Shown: piece by piece, positions 53,185 through 63,529 of the stretch | How the letters are laid out: every line of letters begins with the position of its first letter | Numbering within the stretch: position 1 is the stretch's first letter | Assembly (NCBI GenBank): GCA_964019335.1 | Contig: OZ025691.1 | Coordinates: forward strand, 434,001-498,000 | DNA: 64,000 bases | Direction: 5' to 3' | Origin: Diplonema japonicum | Lineage: Eukaryota > Euglenozoa > Diplonemea > Diplonemida > Diplonemidae | The notes under the pieces: model-generated | What the model was told of the DNA's origin: nothing | Database searches by the model: none | What the model saw: only the letters and a program-made list of their open reading frames with translations | Made by a program: the position numbers and the translations under genes

Positions 53185-56100
53185 ATGTTGGTGTTGCGCG
53201 GAAATGCCCATGCGAGCGAAGCTCAAGTGAAAAAGGTACTTAGTCTGTTGAACAGCAGGCTGTCCGAGCCTGTTAAACAGCTCTGCCTTGTGACCATGCA
53301 CTACATTGAGCTGAAGGAAGGGTCCGAGCTCTCTGACGAAGCCAGAGCGATGGTCGACAAATGCCTTGAGTACGGGTACCACCTCGATGAGAAGTTGGCT
53401 GGGGCGAGCCCGTACTCATTGACGGTGCTTCCCAGGTCCGGCACAACCACGCCATGGAGCAGCAAGGCAACAGAAATCCTTGCTCTGTGCCTGCACCCAT
53501 CGCCCGTCTCGCGCATTGAGCACGGTGTAGCTTGGAAGTTTGACAGGAAGCTCACTGACGAGGAAGTGGCACTCATCAAGGACATCATTCATGACCGCAT
53601 GACGCAGACCATCCTTCCTGACGGGAGTGAAGCCACTCACGAGATGCTCTTCAGCCACTCGTCACCGAAGGAGCTCCGCACCGTCCCCCTGAACCTCGAG
53701 AGCCTTAATGAGGCCAACAGAAACTTCGGTCTCGCCTTGCAGGCCGATGAGATCGAGTACATCATCAAGTCGTGGCCCCGTGACCCTACCGATGCCGAGC
53801 TTATGATGTTCGCACAGGTCAACAGCGAGCACTGCAGGCACAAGATCTTCAACGCCAGCTGGACGCTCGACGGTGAGGAGATGCCCCGTTCCCTGTTCCA
53901 GATGATCAAGAACACTCACGCCAACGCACCTGAGGGCGTTCTGTCCGCCTACAAGGACAACGCCGCAGTGCTGAAGGGACACACTGCCCAGCGTTTCTTC
54001 AGCGATGCTAACACGCACGAGTACAAGGCAGTGGAGGAACCCGTTCACATTGTGTGCAAGGTGGAAACCCACAACCACCCTACTGCTATCTCACCCTTTG
54101 CCGGTGCAGCCACAGGGTCTGGTGGTGAAATCCGTGACGAAGGTGCTACAGGTATTGGTGGCAAGCCCAAGGCGGGGATGTGTGGTTTCAGTGTGTCGCA
54201 CCTGTTGATTCCTGAAGCCGAGCAGCCATGGGAAGACAAGGAGATCGGCAAGCCCAAGAAGATCGCGTCTGCCCTGCAGATCATGCTTGATGCACCCATC
54301 GGTGCATCGAGGTTCAACAACGAGTTCGGGAGACCTGCAGTCAACGGGTACTTCAGGAGTTTCCTGCAGACTGTGAAGAACGGTGACGTGAAGGGGTACC
54401 ACAAGCCCATTATGCTTGCTGGTGGTCTGGGTAACATCCGTGACAATCACATTGAAAAGAAGCCTGTGGGCCCTGGGTGCCACGTTGTGGTCCTTGGTGG
54501 TCCCGCCATGCTCATTGGTCTTGGTGGTGGCGCCGCAAGTTCCATGGCTCAAGGCAGTGCTGCTGAGGACGTTGACTTCGCGTCAGTGCAGCGTGACAAC
54601 GCAGAACTCGAGAGGCGTTGCCAGGAGGTCATCGACGCATGCTGGGCCCTCGGTGACGAGAACCCCATTCTCTGCATTCACGACGTTGGTGCGGGAGGGC
54701 TTAGCAATGCCATCCCCGAGGTCCTTCACGACTCTGGGAACGGTGGTGTCATCCACCTAAGGAAGGTGCCCAGCACTGAGATGGGCATGAGCCCCATGGA
54801 GATTTGGTGCAACGAAGCACAGGTATTCTTTCAAGGTGTAGTATTAACTTCTACAGGAGCGTTACGTTATTGCTTGTAACTCGGAAGGCTTGGCCCGTAT
54901 TGAAGCCATCTGCAAGAGGTATGCGCCACCTACTCATCATCATCCTCCATTCACAGGGAGCGTTGCATCTACGGTGTCGTTGGGCAGACCACCGAGGAGC
55001 AGAGGCTCGTTGTTGTGGATGAGCTTTTAAAGAACAACACTGTCGACCTTCCGATGTCCACTCTGTATGTTTATACGTTCGTCTTCATTCCATCTTAGGT
55101 TCGGCAAGCCTCCCAAGATGAGCAAGTCGGTGACTACCAACAAGTCTGACACTGGTGCTCTCGACTTCTCCGCTAAACCCGATGAAGCACTTGTCAGGGT
55201 GCTGTCCAACCCTACCGTCGCTAGCAAGAACTTCCTGATCACCATTGGTGATCGCAGCGTGACGGGTTTGGTCTCGAGAGACCAGATGGTCGGCAAGTGG
55301 CAAGTACCTCTGGCAGATGTCGCTGTGACTTGCTCTTCTTACGACTCGTATGTTTGATTTCATTCTTAAAATGCCCGCAGATACCACGGTGAGGCCATGG
55401 CCAACGGTGAGCGGACGCCTGTTGCCGTGATCGACGGCCCCAGCAGCGCTGGCCTTGCCGTCGGTGAGGCCCTGACTAACATCCTTGCTGCTGATGTTGA
55501 GGCATTGAAGGATGTGAGGTTCTCGGCAAACTGGATGGTCAACTCCGGCAGCAATGAGGAGGACTACAGCCTGTACCGCACCGTGGAGAAGATCGGAATG
55601 GACCTTTCCCCCAAGCTGGGAATTGCCATCCCCGTGGGCAAGGACTCCATGTCCATGAAGTCCATCTGGAAGTATGTCATATTTTGTTATCTCACTCACG
55701 CAGGGACGAAAAGGGTGACAAAAAGGTGGCCGCACCACTCTCTGTGGTGATCACTGCTTTCGCCCCCGTCAGGGATGTCAGGAACACCATCACACCGGAC
55801 TTGAAGGCCGTGTCGTGCGACACCGTCATCGTCATGGTGGACCTTGCATTGGGTGCCAGGAGGCTGGGAGGCAGCATCCTTGCGCAATGCTTCAAGACAA
55901 TGGGCACAGACGCACCCGATATGGTGTCAACAGATGCCATCGTTGCCTTCTCGAAGGCCATGACAAAGCTGCGAGAGGGGAAACACGTGCTCGCCTACCA
56001 CGACAGGTCAGACGGTGGTTTGGCATCGGCTCTGACAGAGATGTGCATTGCAGGGCACATGGGTATCGACGTCAACCTCGGTGAAGCCGCCAACAACGGC

Positions 56101-57396
56101 GATGTGCTGAGTCTGCTCTTCAACGAGGAGCTCGGTGTGGCGCTGCAAGTGCGCGCCTCCGACATCGACACCGTGAAGGAAATCTTTGTGAGCAGTGGTC
56201 TGGACGCGAAGCACGTTGCTGTGCTCGGTAAGGTCACCAAGGAGCAGCGCGTCATCCTGAGGACCAGCCAGGGTGTTGCCGTGGACAGAAAGCGTGTGGA
56301 GCTCCACCGCATTTGGGCCGAGACTTCCTACCGCATGCAGGCCATGCGTGATAACGCTGAGTGCGCCAAGCAGGAGTTTGACGTCATCCTCGATGAAGAA
56401 GACCCTGGTTTGAGCTCAAAGCTCACCTTCGACATCCCCAAGCCCATGCCAATTGTTGACAACGCACCTTCTGTGGCCATTCTCAGGGAGCAGGGTGTGA
56501 ACGGGCACGTCGAGATGGCGTGGGCCTTCAGGAGTGCAGGCTTCAGGGTGCATGACGTGCACATGTCGGATGTCCTGACTGGTGCCACGGTATGTTTTTG
56601 GGTCTGGTACTTTACACACCTGACAGACTCTTGATAAATTCCGCGGTGTTGTGTCCTGCGGTGGCTTCTCGTATGGCGACACCCTGGGCGCGGGCAGAGG
56701 GTGGGCGAGCACCATCAAGGGGAACCCGCAGGCCCTCACCCAGTTCAAGACGTTTTTCCACCGACCGGACACATTCGCTTTGGGGGTATGTTTCACTTCA
56801 CAGCAAAACAAATTGAACTTTAACAGATCTGCAACGGGTGCCAGATGCTTGGCTCGCTGTGGGACCTCGTCCCCGGGGCGGCTGAGTGGCCTACTTTCAC
56901 GTACAACGAGTCCACGCAGGTATGATGATGGTTGTCTATTTCATTCAACTTTTCACAGTTCGAGGCGCGTGTGTCAATGGTGAAGGTGCAGGGCAGCAAG
57001 TCTGTCTTCTTCAACGAGATGGAGGGGTCTGTGATACCTGTTGCTGTGTCGCATGGTGAAGGGCGTGCTGAGTTCAGGTCGGAGGCAGACCAAAAGGCAT
57101 GCGCCGTGCCGCTCAGATACGTAGACACCAGGGGGCAGACTGCCAAGACCTTCCCCTACAACCCCAACGGCTCCCCGGAGGGTATCGCAGGTGTGTGCAG
57201 CGCAGACGGTCGTGTGACTGCACTGATGCCTCACCCTGAGAGAGTGCTTCGTACATTCTGCAACAGCTGGACCCCTGACCATGAGGCCGAGTCTGAGAAC
57301 AAATGGGGTGACTACAGCCCTTGGCTTCAGGTATTCCCACCACAACACACCAACTCACAACAGATGTTCGTGAACGCGAGGAAATGGTGCAACTGA
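53185..57396 (+). CDS. PFAS: Phosphoribosylformylglycinamidine synthase, single-chain (FGAM synthase)
   Basis: Ten exons: 53185-54822, 54857-54918, 54957-55064, 55099-55347, 55381-55671, 55704-56589, 56627-56785, 56827-56919, 56959-57330 and 57364-57396; 1,296 aa. The enzyme makes FGAM from FGAR, glutamine and ATP in de novo purine synthesis. Motifs: [14 protein letters not shown], the PurL active-site [47 protein letters not shown], and a glutamine amidotransferase domain with CGGFSYGD, the nucleophile Cys in [19 protein letters not shown] and MPHPERV. All nine introns are 32-41 nt. The last is 33 nt, stop-free and in frame; removing it restores [13 protein letters not shown], the family C-terminus. 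Confidence 0.97.
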
Positions 57397-57623
57397 GCAC
57401 AGCCAAGGATCTAGGAAGGGCTCAGTCTCAAGCGCAATGTTAACATGTGCTGGCTTGGCTGTGTTCTCCCTGCAAGCCTATTTTTTTCCGCCGTCATTTC
57501 CGTCTATCATCAGTGTAGCGAGATCGCCCCGTAAGGGCCGTTGTTTGTTTTACTTTGCTTCCTTTTTTCCTATATATTTTTTCTCCTTTTTACGATTAGT
57601 AAGGCACGACTGTGGGTAGCAGG
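57397..57623 (+). other. Short spacer with T tracts
   Basis: No gene seen. It ends with TGTGGGTAGCAG one base before the ATG proposed for the next gene. Confidence 0.5.
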
Positions 57624-59069
57624 ATGCGCCCAAAAGGGAGTATCAAGACGCTCTGCGGTGGGCTTGCTAGTTTCCATCATAGTGAATTGCCGTTTGTCAT
57701 TTTCATCGTGAGTGACACCTAATCTTCTTGCTTTTTTACCTGGCATCTACTTATTTCAGGTGATGAGATGGCGATTTGCATGTTTAGCCATCTTCGTGAT
57801 GAGCGCCGCTCTGGTGCAGCTGCATGAAGTGCTGCTGCCACGGATCGACACATCCACACGACACATAGCAAGGCAGCGATGTAACAGCACTATGTGCAGC
57901 AAGACGGCTTACGTGCAGGGAGGCAATGCTGTGAAGATATTGATCAACAGCGGCAGGTGGTCCGAGACGCGCGAAGAGCAAGATGCGACATTGATATGGC
58001 TGAGGAATGCTGGCAACTACCGCATACAGAACACGCAGATCTACAACAAGCTCCCCACCTCTCTCCCTATCGCGGACAAGTCTTACCTGTATAAGTACAT
58101 ACATGGGTATGAGACTGCGAAGAACATCACGACCACTCCCCTGCCTTTCACGATTCCCTTGTTCAGCGTCGACGAGATGAACGCTTTAGGGAAGGCCGCG
58201 TCCTCAATGCCTGGGTTGTGGATCGTGAAGCAGACAAGCGAGAGTATGGGCAAGGGAATCATCATTGTCGACGACATGCCACTGTGGGTGCGGACGCCAG
58301 CCTTCTCGAACATAGCGATCAAGGTACAAAAAGGGCAGCGTTACGTTTGCCAGAAGTACATCACAAACCCACTACTGCTGGAGGGGAGGAAGAGTGAAGT
58401 GAGGCTGTACTGGGCGGTGTTGTCACTGGACCCGCTCATAGCGGTGGTGTTCAACGAGGGACAGGTTCGGCTGAACAGCATGCAGTACAGAAACGACTCG
58501 TTCAACGACCCGAGGATTCATTTGACAAATGCGCACCAGCAGGAAAAGCACCCGGAATACAAAAAGATGATGAGGAGTGGGAAACTCAAGTGGACACTGC
58601 GACAGTGGAAGAATTATCTTAGCAGTGAGTATAATCTGAATGAAGAAGGCGCACAGAAATTGGTAGACCGCATGAAGTGGTCGCTGGTTCGAGCTGTGAA
58701 CGCAACAAGCACGAAGCTGATGCAGAAAGAGGGCACCAGCGAAGAAGAGTCAAGGGGGAGGTTTGAAGTCTTTGGTGCCGACTTCATCGTCACATCGAAC
58801 TTCACTGTGATGCTAACGGAAGTCCAGCAGGGCCCCGGCCTGTCGCACGCGGACCCTGTCAAGGCAAAGATCATCCATGAGGCCGTCACCGGCGCTGTCG
58901 AAATGGCCTACGACTTGATGCATCTGCGTTACACCAACCAGCCTCTGACAAACCTCTCACTCCAACCGGACTACGAGGTATCATCACAAAACATAACACA
59001 ACAACAACACCACAGTACTTGGTAAATGAAGCAGTAGACCCTCCTTTTTACTTCGACAGTTTTCATTAG
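57624..59069 (+). CDS. Membrane-anchored tubulin-tyrosine-ligase-like (TTL) protein
   Basis: Exons 57624-57707, 57760-58977 and 59016-59069; 451 aa. Exon 1 is inferred: ATG directly after GTAGCAGG and a GTGAG..TTTCAG phase-0 intron; otherwise the start is ATG 57763. Either way a hydrophobic segment (FACLAIFVMSAALVQL) precedes the catalytic domain, predicting a type II or secreted protein, with several N-glycosylation sites. The TTL ATP-grasp motifs are clear: WIVKQTSESMGKGIIIV, VCQKYITNPLLLEGRKSEVR and FEVFGADFIVTSNFTVMLTE. The usual EVN metal-binding triad reads EVQ. Family members ligate amino acids to tubulin in the cytosol; a lumenal copy must have another target. Confidence 0.83.
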
Positions 59070-59122
59070 CCTGCTGAACAGCATTGCGCACTAGCAAAAG
59101 CAAAGCCACCTTAGCATGGAAA

Positions 59123-59595
59123 ATGGGAGTTTATGAATGTTACACGGGCGACAAGGAGTGCAGCAAGTATGACAGCTTTGTTTATTTTTTTCACCTTTTT
59201 TTTTAGAACAAAGTTGCGGGTGCTTCAGAAACAGGAGCCTGACATCGAATGTGTGGTGGACCCGGAGTGGGATGCGTACGACCCGAGGGTGGTAGGCGCA
59301 GCACTGCGACAGGGAGGGTGTAGGTTTTTGGTACTTCGGCCAGCGGGAAATGCTGAGGATCAGCTTGCGATAGAGAAGACGAAGGCTGCCATCCAAGCAC
59401 GCCAGCCACCTGAAAACCCGCAGACGGTATGACTTGTACCCCTTTGAACCAATTCTACAGAAAGCGGATGTAACTGCTTCCGTAGCGGAAACAGGACTGC
59501 GGTTTATTCAACAGTACCTTGTCGCACCATTGTCTTGCAGGCAGGTTTTGAACGCGCAGTTTAAGCCACCTGAACGGCCGATGGGGAGACGTTAG
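59123..59595 (+). CDS. Small protein of unknown function
   Basis: Three exons, 59123-59166, 59207-59426 and 59461-59595, 132 aa. The first splice (GTATG..TTTTAG, phase 2) and second (GTATG..CTACAG, phase 0) give a continuous acidic-then-basic sequence: MGVYECYTGDKECSK, then QEPDIECVVDPEWDAYDPRV, then a C-terminal VAETGLRFIQQYLVAPLSC. It looks like a compact folded domain with four or five Cys but no metal-binding spacing is obvious. It starts 53 bp after the TTL-like gene and ends 48 bp before the helicase. Confidence 0.7.
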
Positions 59596-59643
59596 TGAGT
59601 ATCATAGCCTGCACCTGCCAGCCACCACAGGATCATAGTTAAG

Positions 59644-61980
59644 ATGATACGGCATCGATTGAAGGTGGTAGTGGGACGCCAGGTGAGGCTTTTTGGAGAG
59701 AATGTAAGGGAGGCAAAAGGAGGAATGGGTTGGGTTGAGGAGCCGGGTGACACCGCCATCGGATCGAAGGCGAGGAATTTCAGAGGGCAGGCGAACCTGC
59801 CAACTGCGACGGAAGGGCGAGTAATTGAGCTGCAGGACTCGGAAGTAAGGAAGAAGGTTGTAGTATCGCAGGATCACCCTGACATGGTGCTGACCAGGAT
59901 GGACTTGGACCAAGGATATTTCTTTCAAGAAGAGGATGAGATAGGGCACCCGCCTATTCCTAACGAGCTGGTGGAAAGCTCTCTCAGCGGTACAGACATG
60001 CGACACGCTGCTGCAGGTGAGTACCTCGTCCCGCAGGAATGGGAAGAGCTGGGAGTGTCATCCGAGATGCAGCAGATTGCCAAGGATTGGATCGGGACAA
60101 AACCCTCGACCATCCAGAAGGACATCATCCCAGCAATGCTGAAGCTCAAAGACCGCGACATCATCTACTCCTCTGTGACAGGGTCTGGGAAGACCATGGC
60201 ATACATCCTTGCGCTGCTGCAGCTCGTCTCGGAAGAAGAGAGGGGTATTAGTCTAGTACTGGTGCCATCAAGGGAACTTGCGCTTCAGGTTTATTCGCAC
60301 TGCCTGCGGTGGAGCGAAAAAGGCGCAAAATTCAACAGAAACGACAAAGAATGGCTGCAAATCCACTTGCAGGACCCTAATGAGGACATGCAGCGGCTTC
60401 ATGATGATTACAAACGGCTGCAGAGCACTTGGTACGGCGGTGCACGGGTTGTGATTGCCCAGCCTGAAAGGTGGGCGGACTACTTGCTGCACTGGAGGCT
60501 GACCGTCCCCATCAGGCGCGTCGTCATCGACGAGGCTTTCACATGCTTCGACCCCATCGATGCCACGAAGGCCCCGCTTTCAAAGCGACAACACAGGGAC
60601 ATCAACCCCAACCCTACTGATATTATAATGTCATACTACTTAGCTTTCCCTGCCTTCAAGACACTCATGCGTGCACAAGTGATTTTGCTGACCGCTACAT
60701 TCACTGAGGCACTTCAAAAGCATGTTGTAAGGTACCTGAAGGCGAACCAGTGGACACATCTCACAACACGTCAGCTCATTCCCCCTCACATCGAGTACTC
60801 CTTCTTGCCCGTGCCTGAGGATAGGCTGGTCTCTACCTTCCTCAGTACAGCCTTTGAGATGAACCCTTCTCGTGCTGTGGTGTTCGTTGACGACGACGAA
60901 TCCATCGAACGTGTCTACGAGAACATGGTGGAGGCTGGAATGAATGTCAGAATGTTCGATCTGGGGGATGGGAAGCTGCCGCCCTTCCAGGACTACTCGT
61001 GGCAGTATCTGCTGCTAAGAGAGCAGGTGGCCTACGGTCTGGACATCAAAAACGTGAGCCATGTGTTCATCACGCACTGCCCTTCCTCGATGGAGGCGTT
61101 CTGCCACATGGCAGGGCGGACAGGCAGGTTTGGCAACATGGGGAAGGTAGTGAGCTTCATAGAAAACACGGACAAGCTACAGTGGCACGCACAGATGCAC
61201 TTGCTTGATATCAAGATTGGGTCTGAAAACGGTGCTGACATCGAAGAGGAGGTGACGAACGAGATAGCATTGATGGCAGAAGAGGAGCAGAGGTCTGCAC
61301 TTGTCGAGAACGAGATACGGATCAGTAACCGTGTCATGAAGAAGAAGAAACTGTTGTACACACTTGCGAGGCAGAAAGGAGAGCTATGGAAAGCGGAGGC
61401 CCCTGTGGGGTCCATAGCACGTGTGCTGGAGGAGAATGTGCAGGCCACTCCGGTGGGGTCGATGGCACCTGATGAGATCGATGCATGGAGGGAGGAGCAA
61501 AGGAGGGAGTTTCAAAGAGTCGCAGGGCAACACGAAATAGTGGTGCACAGCGAACGTCGTCTTCAATATAAGGAAATGAACATCGACCCCTTGGAACGCT
61601 ACGGGCTCGCAAAGGGATTCAAGCACGTCAATAATTTCAAAGGACTGAAGAAGCGGTACGAGAAGAGCGTCAAGTTGACTCGAAGCAAATTTTCCATAGT
61701 GAGGGAATGGTCGAACAAGAGGCTTATGGCCAACTTCAACACAGTCCAGCTGGCGCCTGATGGCTCCGACCCCAGCCCTACAATGCCCCCCGTCTCCCGC
61801 AAGATTAGCAACGATGGGAGCTACAAAAAATGGGCAAACTTCCGTGACCTCCCGCCTTACCCTGGGTACCAGGTACTGAAGCACGAGGGGAGGTTTGACC
61901 ACGATGCCTTCGAAGAAGATGCGAAGAAATACGATGCGAGCACAGAGGACGTCCAGCACATGAGGTCTATTAAGGAGTGA
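59644..61980 (+). CDS. Divergent DEAD-box RNA helicase, probably mitochondrial
   Basis: Single exon, 778 aa. The N-terminus (MIRHRLKVVVGRQVRLFGEN) is Arg-rich and nearly acid-free, suggesting mitochondrial import. Helicase motifs in order: Q-like PSTIQKDIIPAML, motif I SSVTGSGKT, Ia PSRELALQ, Ib AQPERW, motif II VIDEAF (DEAF instead of DEAD), motif III LTATF (TAT instead of SAT), RAVVFVDDD, and motif VI HMAGRTGRFG with Met where Arg is usual. ATP binding seems kept. The layout recalls the MRH4-type helicases of mitochondrial ribosome assembly; this is inference. A C-terminal extension of about 230 residues is unrecognised. Confidence 0.85.
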   Translation: MIRHRLKVVVGRQVRLFGENVREAKGGMGWVEEPGDTAIGSKARNFRGQANLPTATEGRVIELQDSEVRKKVVVSQDHPDMVLTRMDLDQGYFFQEEDEIGHPPIPNELVESSLSGTDMRHAAAGEYLVPQEWEELGVSSEMQQIAKDWIGTKPSTIQKDIIPAMLKLKDRDIIYSSVTGSGKTMAYILALLQLVSEEERGISLVLVPSRELALQVYSHCLRWSEKGAKFNRNDKEWLQIHLQDPNEDMQRLHDDYKRLQSTWYGGARVVIAQPERWADYLLHWRLTVPIRRVVIDEAFTCFDPIDATKAPLSKRQHRDINPNPTDIIMSYYLAFPAFKTLMRAQVILLTATFTEALQKHVVRYLKANQWTHLTTRQLIPPHIEYSFLPVPEDRLVSTFLSTAFEMNPSRAVVFVDDDESIERVYENMVEAGMNVRMFDLGDGKLPPFQDYSWQYLLLREQVAYGLDIKNVSHVFITHCPSSMEAFCHMAGRTGRFGNMGKVVSFIENTDKLQWHAQMHLLDIKIGSENGADIEEEVTNEIALMAEEEQRSALVENEIRISNRVMKKKKLLYTLARQKGELWKAEAPVGSIARVLEENVQATPVGSMAPDEIDAWREEQRREFQRVAGQHEIVVHSERRLQYKEMNIDPLERYGLAKGFKHVNNFKGLKKRYEKSVKLTRSKFSIVREWSNKRLMANFNTVQLAPDGSDPSPTMPPVSRKISNDGSYKKWANFRDLPPYPGYQVLKHEGRFDHDAFEEDAKKYDASTEDVQHMRSIKE

Positions 61981-62049
61981 TCAGACTGACTTTATTGTTT
62001 TCTTCTTCTTTTAGTTCTTCTTATGTTTAATCTGCCTCCAGTAGCCAAC

Positions 62050-63048
62050 ATGGAGCCTCTGCATGTGAAGACGCCGTATCAGAAATCTGATGTGTTGAGT
62101 AAGTGCGGTCCGGAGGTGTACATGAAGCTCGATCTTCTGCAGGCATCTGGGTCGTTCAAGGACAGGGGCATGTTGAGACTCTGCCAGGAGCACAAGAAGA
62201 ATGGTGTCACAAAGCTGGTGTCATCAAGCGGTGGGAATGCCGGTCTCGCAGTGGCCTACAGTGGGAAGCGTCTTGGTCTGAAGGCGCACGTTGTGGTGCC
62301 CACCACCACGAAGCGAATCATGGTGGAAAAGATCATTGCGATGGGCGCCACGGCACAGATACACGGCGAGAACTGGAATGCGGCGGATGAGCTTGCGAGG
62401 AAGCTGGCGACAGAGCCAGGAACGGCCTACTGCCATCCCTTCGACCACCCAATGGTGTGGACAGGACACTCTTCCATCATAGATGAGATAAAGGAGCAGG
62501 GCCCAAAGCCTGACGCTATTATCTGCGCAGTGGGTGGTGGTGGGCTTATGGCCGGGCTGCTGGAAGGGCTAAAAAGGAACGGGTGGGATGACGTGGAAGT
62601 ACTCGCCGTTGAGGCGAAGGGCGCGGAGTCTCTCCATAAGGCGATGGAGGCTGGTAAGCTTGTGGCCCTGCCTGCCATCACATCTATTTGCACCTCGATG
62701 GGGGCTCTGAAGGTCGCCGAAGGGTGTTTCGAACGTGCGAAGGAAGGAAAGGTGTCCTCTGTTGTGGTGGAAGACAAGCAAGCGGTGGCGGCACTGCTTA
62801 GCTTTGCAGACGATCATAGGTATGTCCTGCTTTGGGGCGCGCAATGCAAACAGGATGCTGGTGGAGCCGTCCTGTGCGGCATCACTGTCGTTGTGCTACG
62901 ATGCTGATCTGCGGGAGCATGTCAAAAAGTACAACACCATTGCTGTGGTATGATTTGTTGTTTAAGTGACATACGACAGATTGTGTGTGGCGGCAGTGCG
63001 TGCACAATGGAGCTCATCCAGAAATGGAAAACCGACTTCGATCTCTAA
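62050..63048 (+). CDS. SDS: L-serine/L-threonine dehydratase (SDS type, PLP-dependent)
   Basis: Three exons, 62050-62819, 62854-62947 and 62980-63048, 310 aa. ATG 62050 is preferred over 62023 because it lies after CTCCAG and gives the usual start (PLHVKTP) of SDS enzymes. The enzyme deaminates serine to pyruvate (or threonine to 2-oxobutyrate). The PLP lysine is in SGSFKDRG (Lys37), the phosphate and cofactor loops are SSSGGNAGLA and VGGGGL, and removing both introns restores the C-terminal MLVEPSCAASL and IVCGGSACTM. Single-domain form without a regulatory ACT domain, as in eukaryotic SDS. Confidence 0.93.
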
Positions 63049-63529
63049 GCCGGGTAAGTAGTGCCGAGTGCCGCTATTGTGTCTTACTAAAAGAGACGGC
63101 GAGGAGGAGGGGAGGAAAGAATGAAGATCCTGGAAACGAACCGCCATGCACGTGGCCGCTTCATGCCTTTGCGTTGTTCGCTCGAACGGACCATGCCAAG
63201 TGGCCCTCTGGCTGCTTTCGTCATCCACATACTTTGTTTCATTTGTTCGCCCCCCCATTTTTATTTCCCCCTGAACACTCCTGATTGTAAGCTGAGGTCC
63301 GTTGCTGTCTTTTTTTTTTTTTGTGTGTGGTACAATTAAAAACAGTGCGAAATACAAAATTTGGGCATTTCTTTTTAGATTAGGTCCCCTGCCGTAGCAT
63401 GATTTTCTTTTTTGTTTTTTTTCGAAAAGCCACCAGGTTCTGAGTAGCTTCCGTACCCTCGGTCAAAACGGCGTCCTGTTGAATTCTGTTTTTCAAAGGG
63501 AAAAAAAAAAAAAGAACTTATGTTTCGCG
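63049..63529 (+). other. Spacer before the symporter gene
   Basis: No gene is supported. A non-repetitive first half (63049-63290) is followed by T and A tracts. A short ORF that begins at 63519 ends after five codons, so the next gene starts at 63530. Confidence 0.5.
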
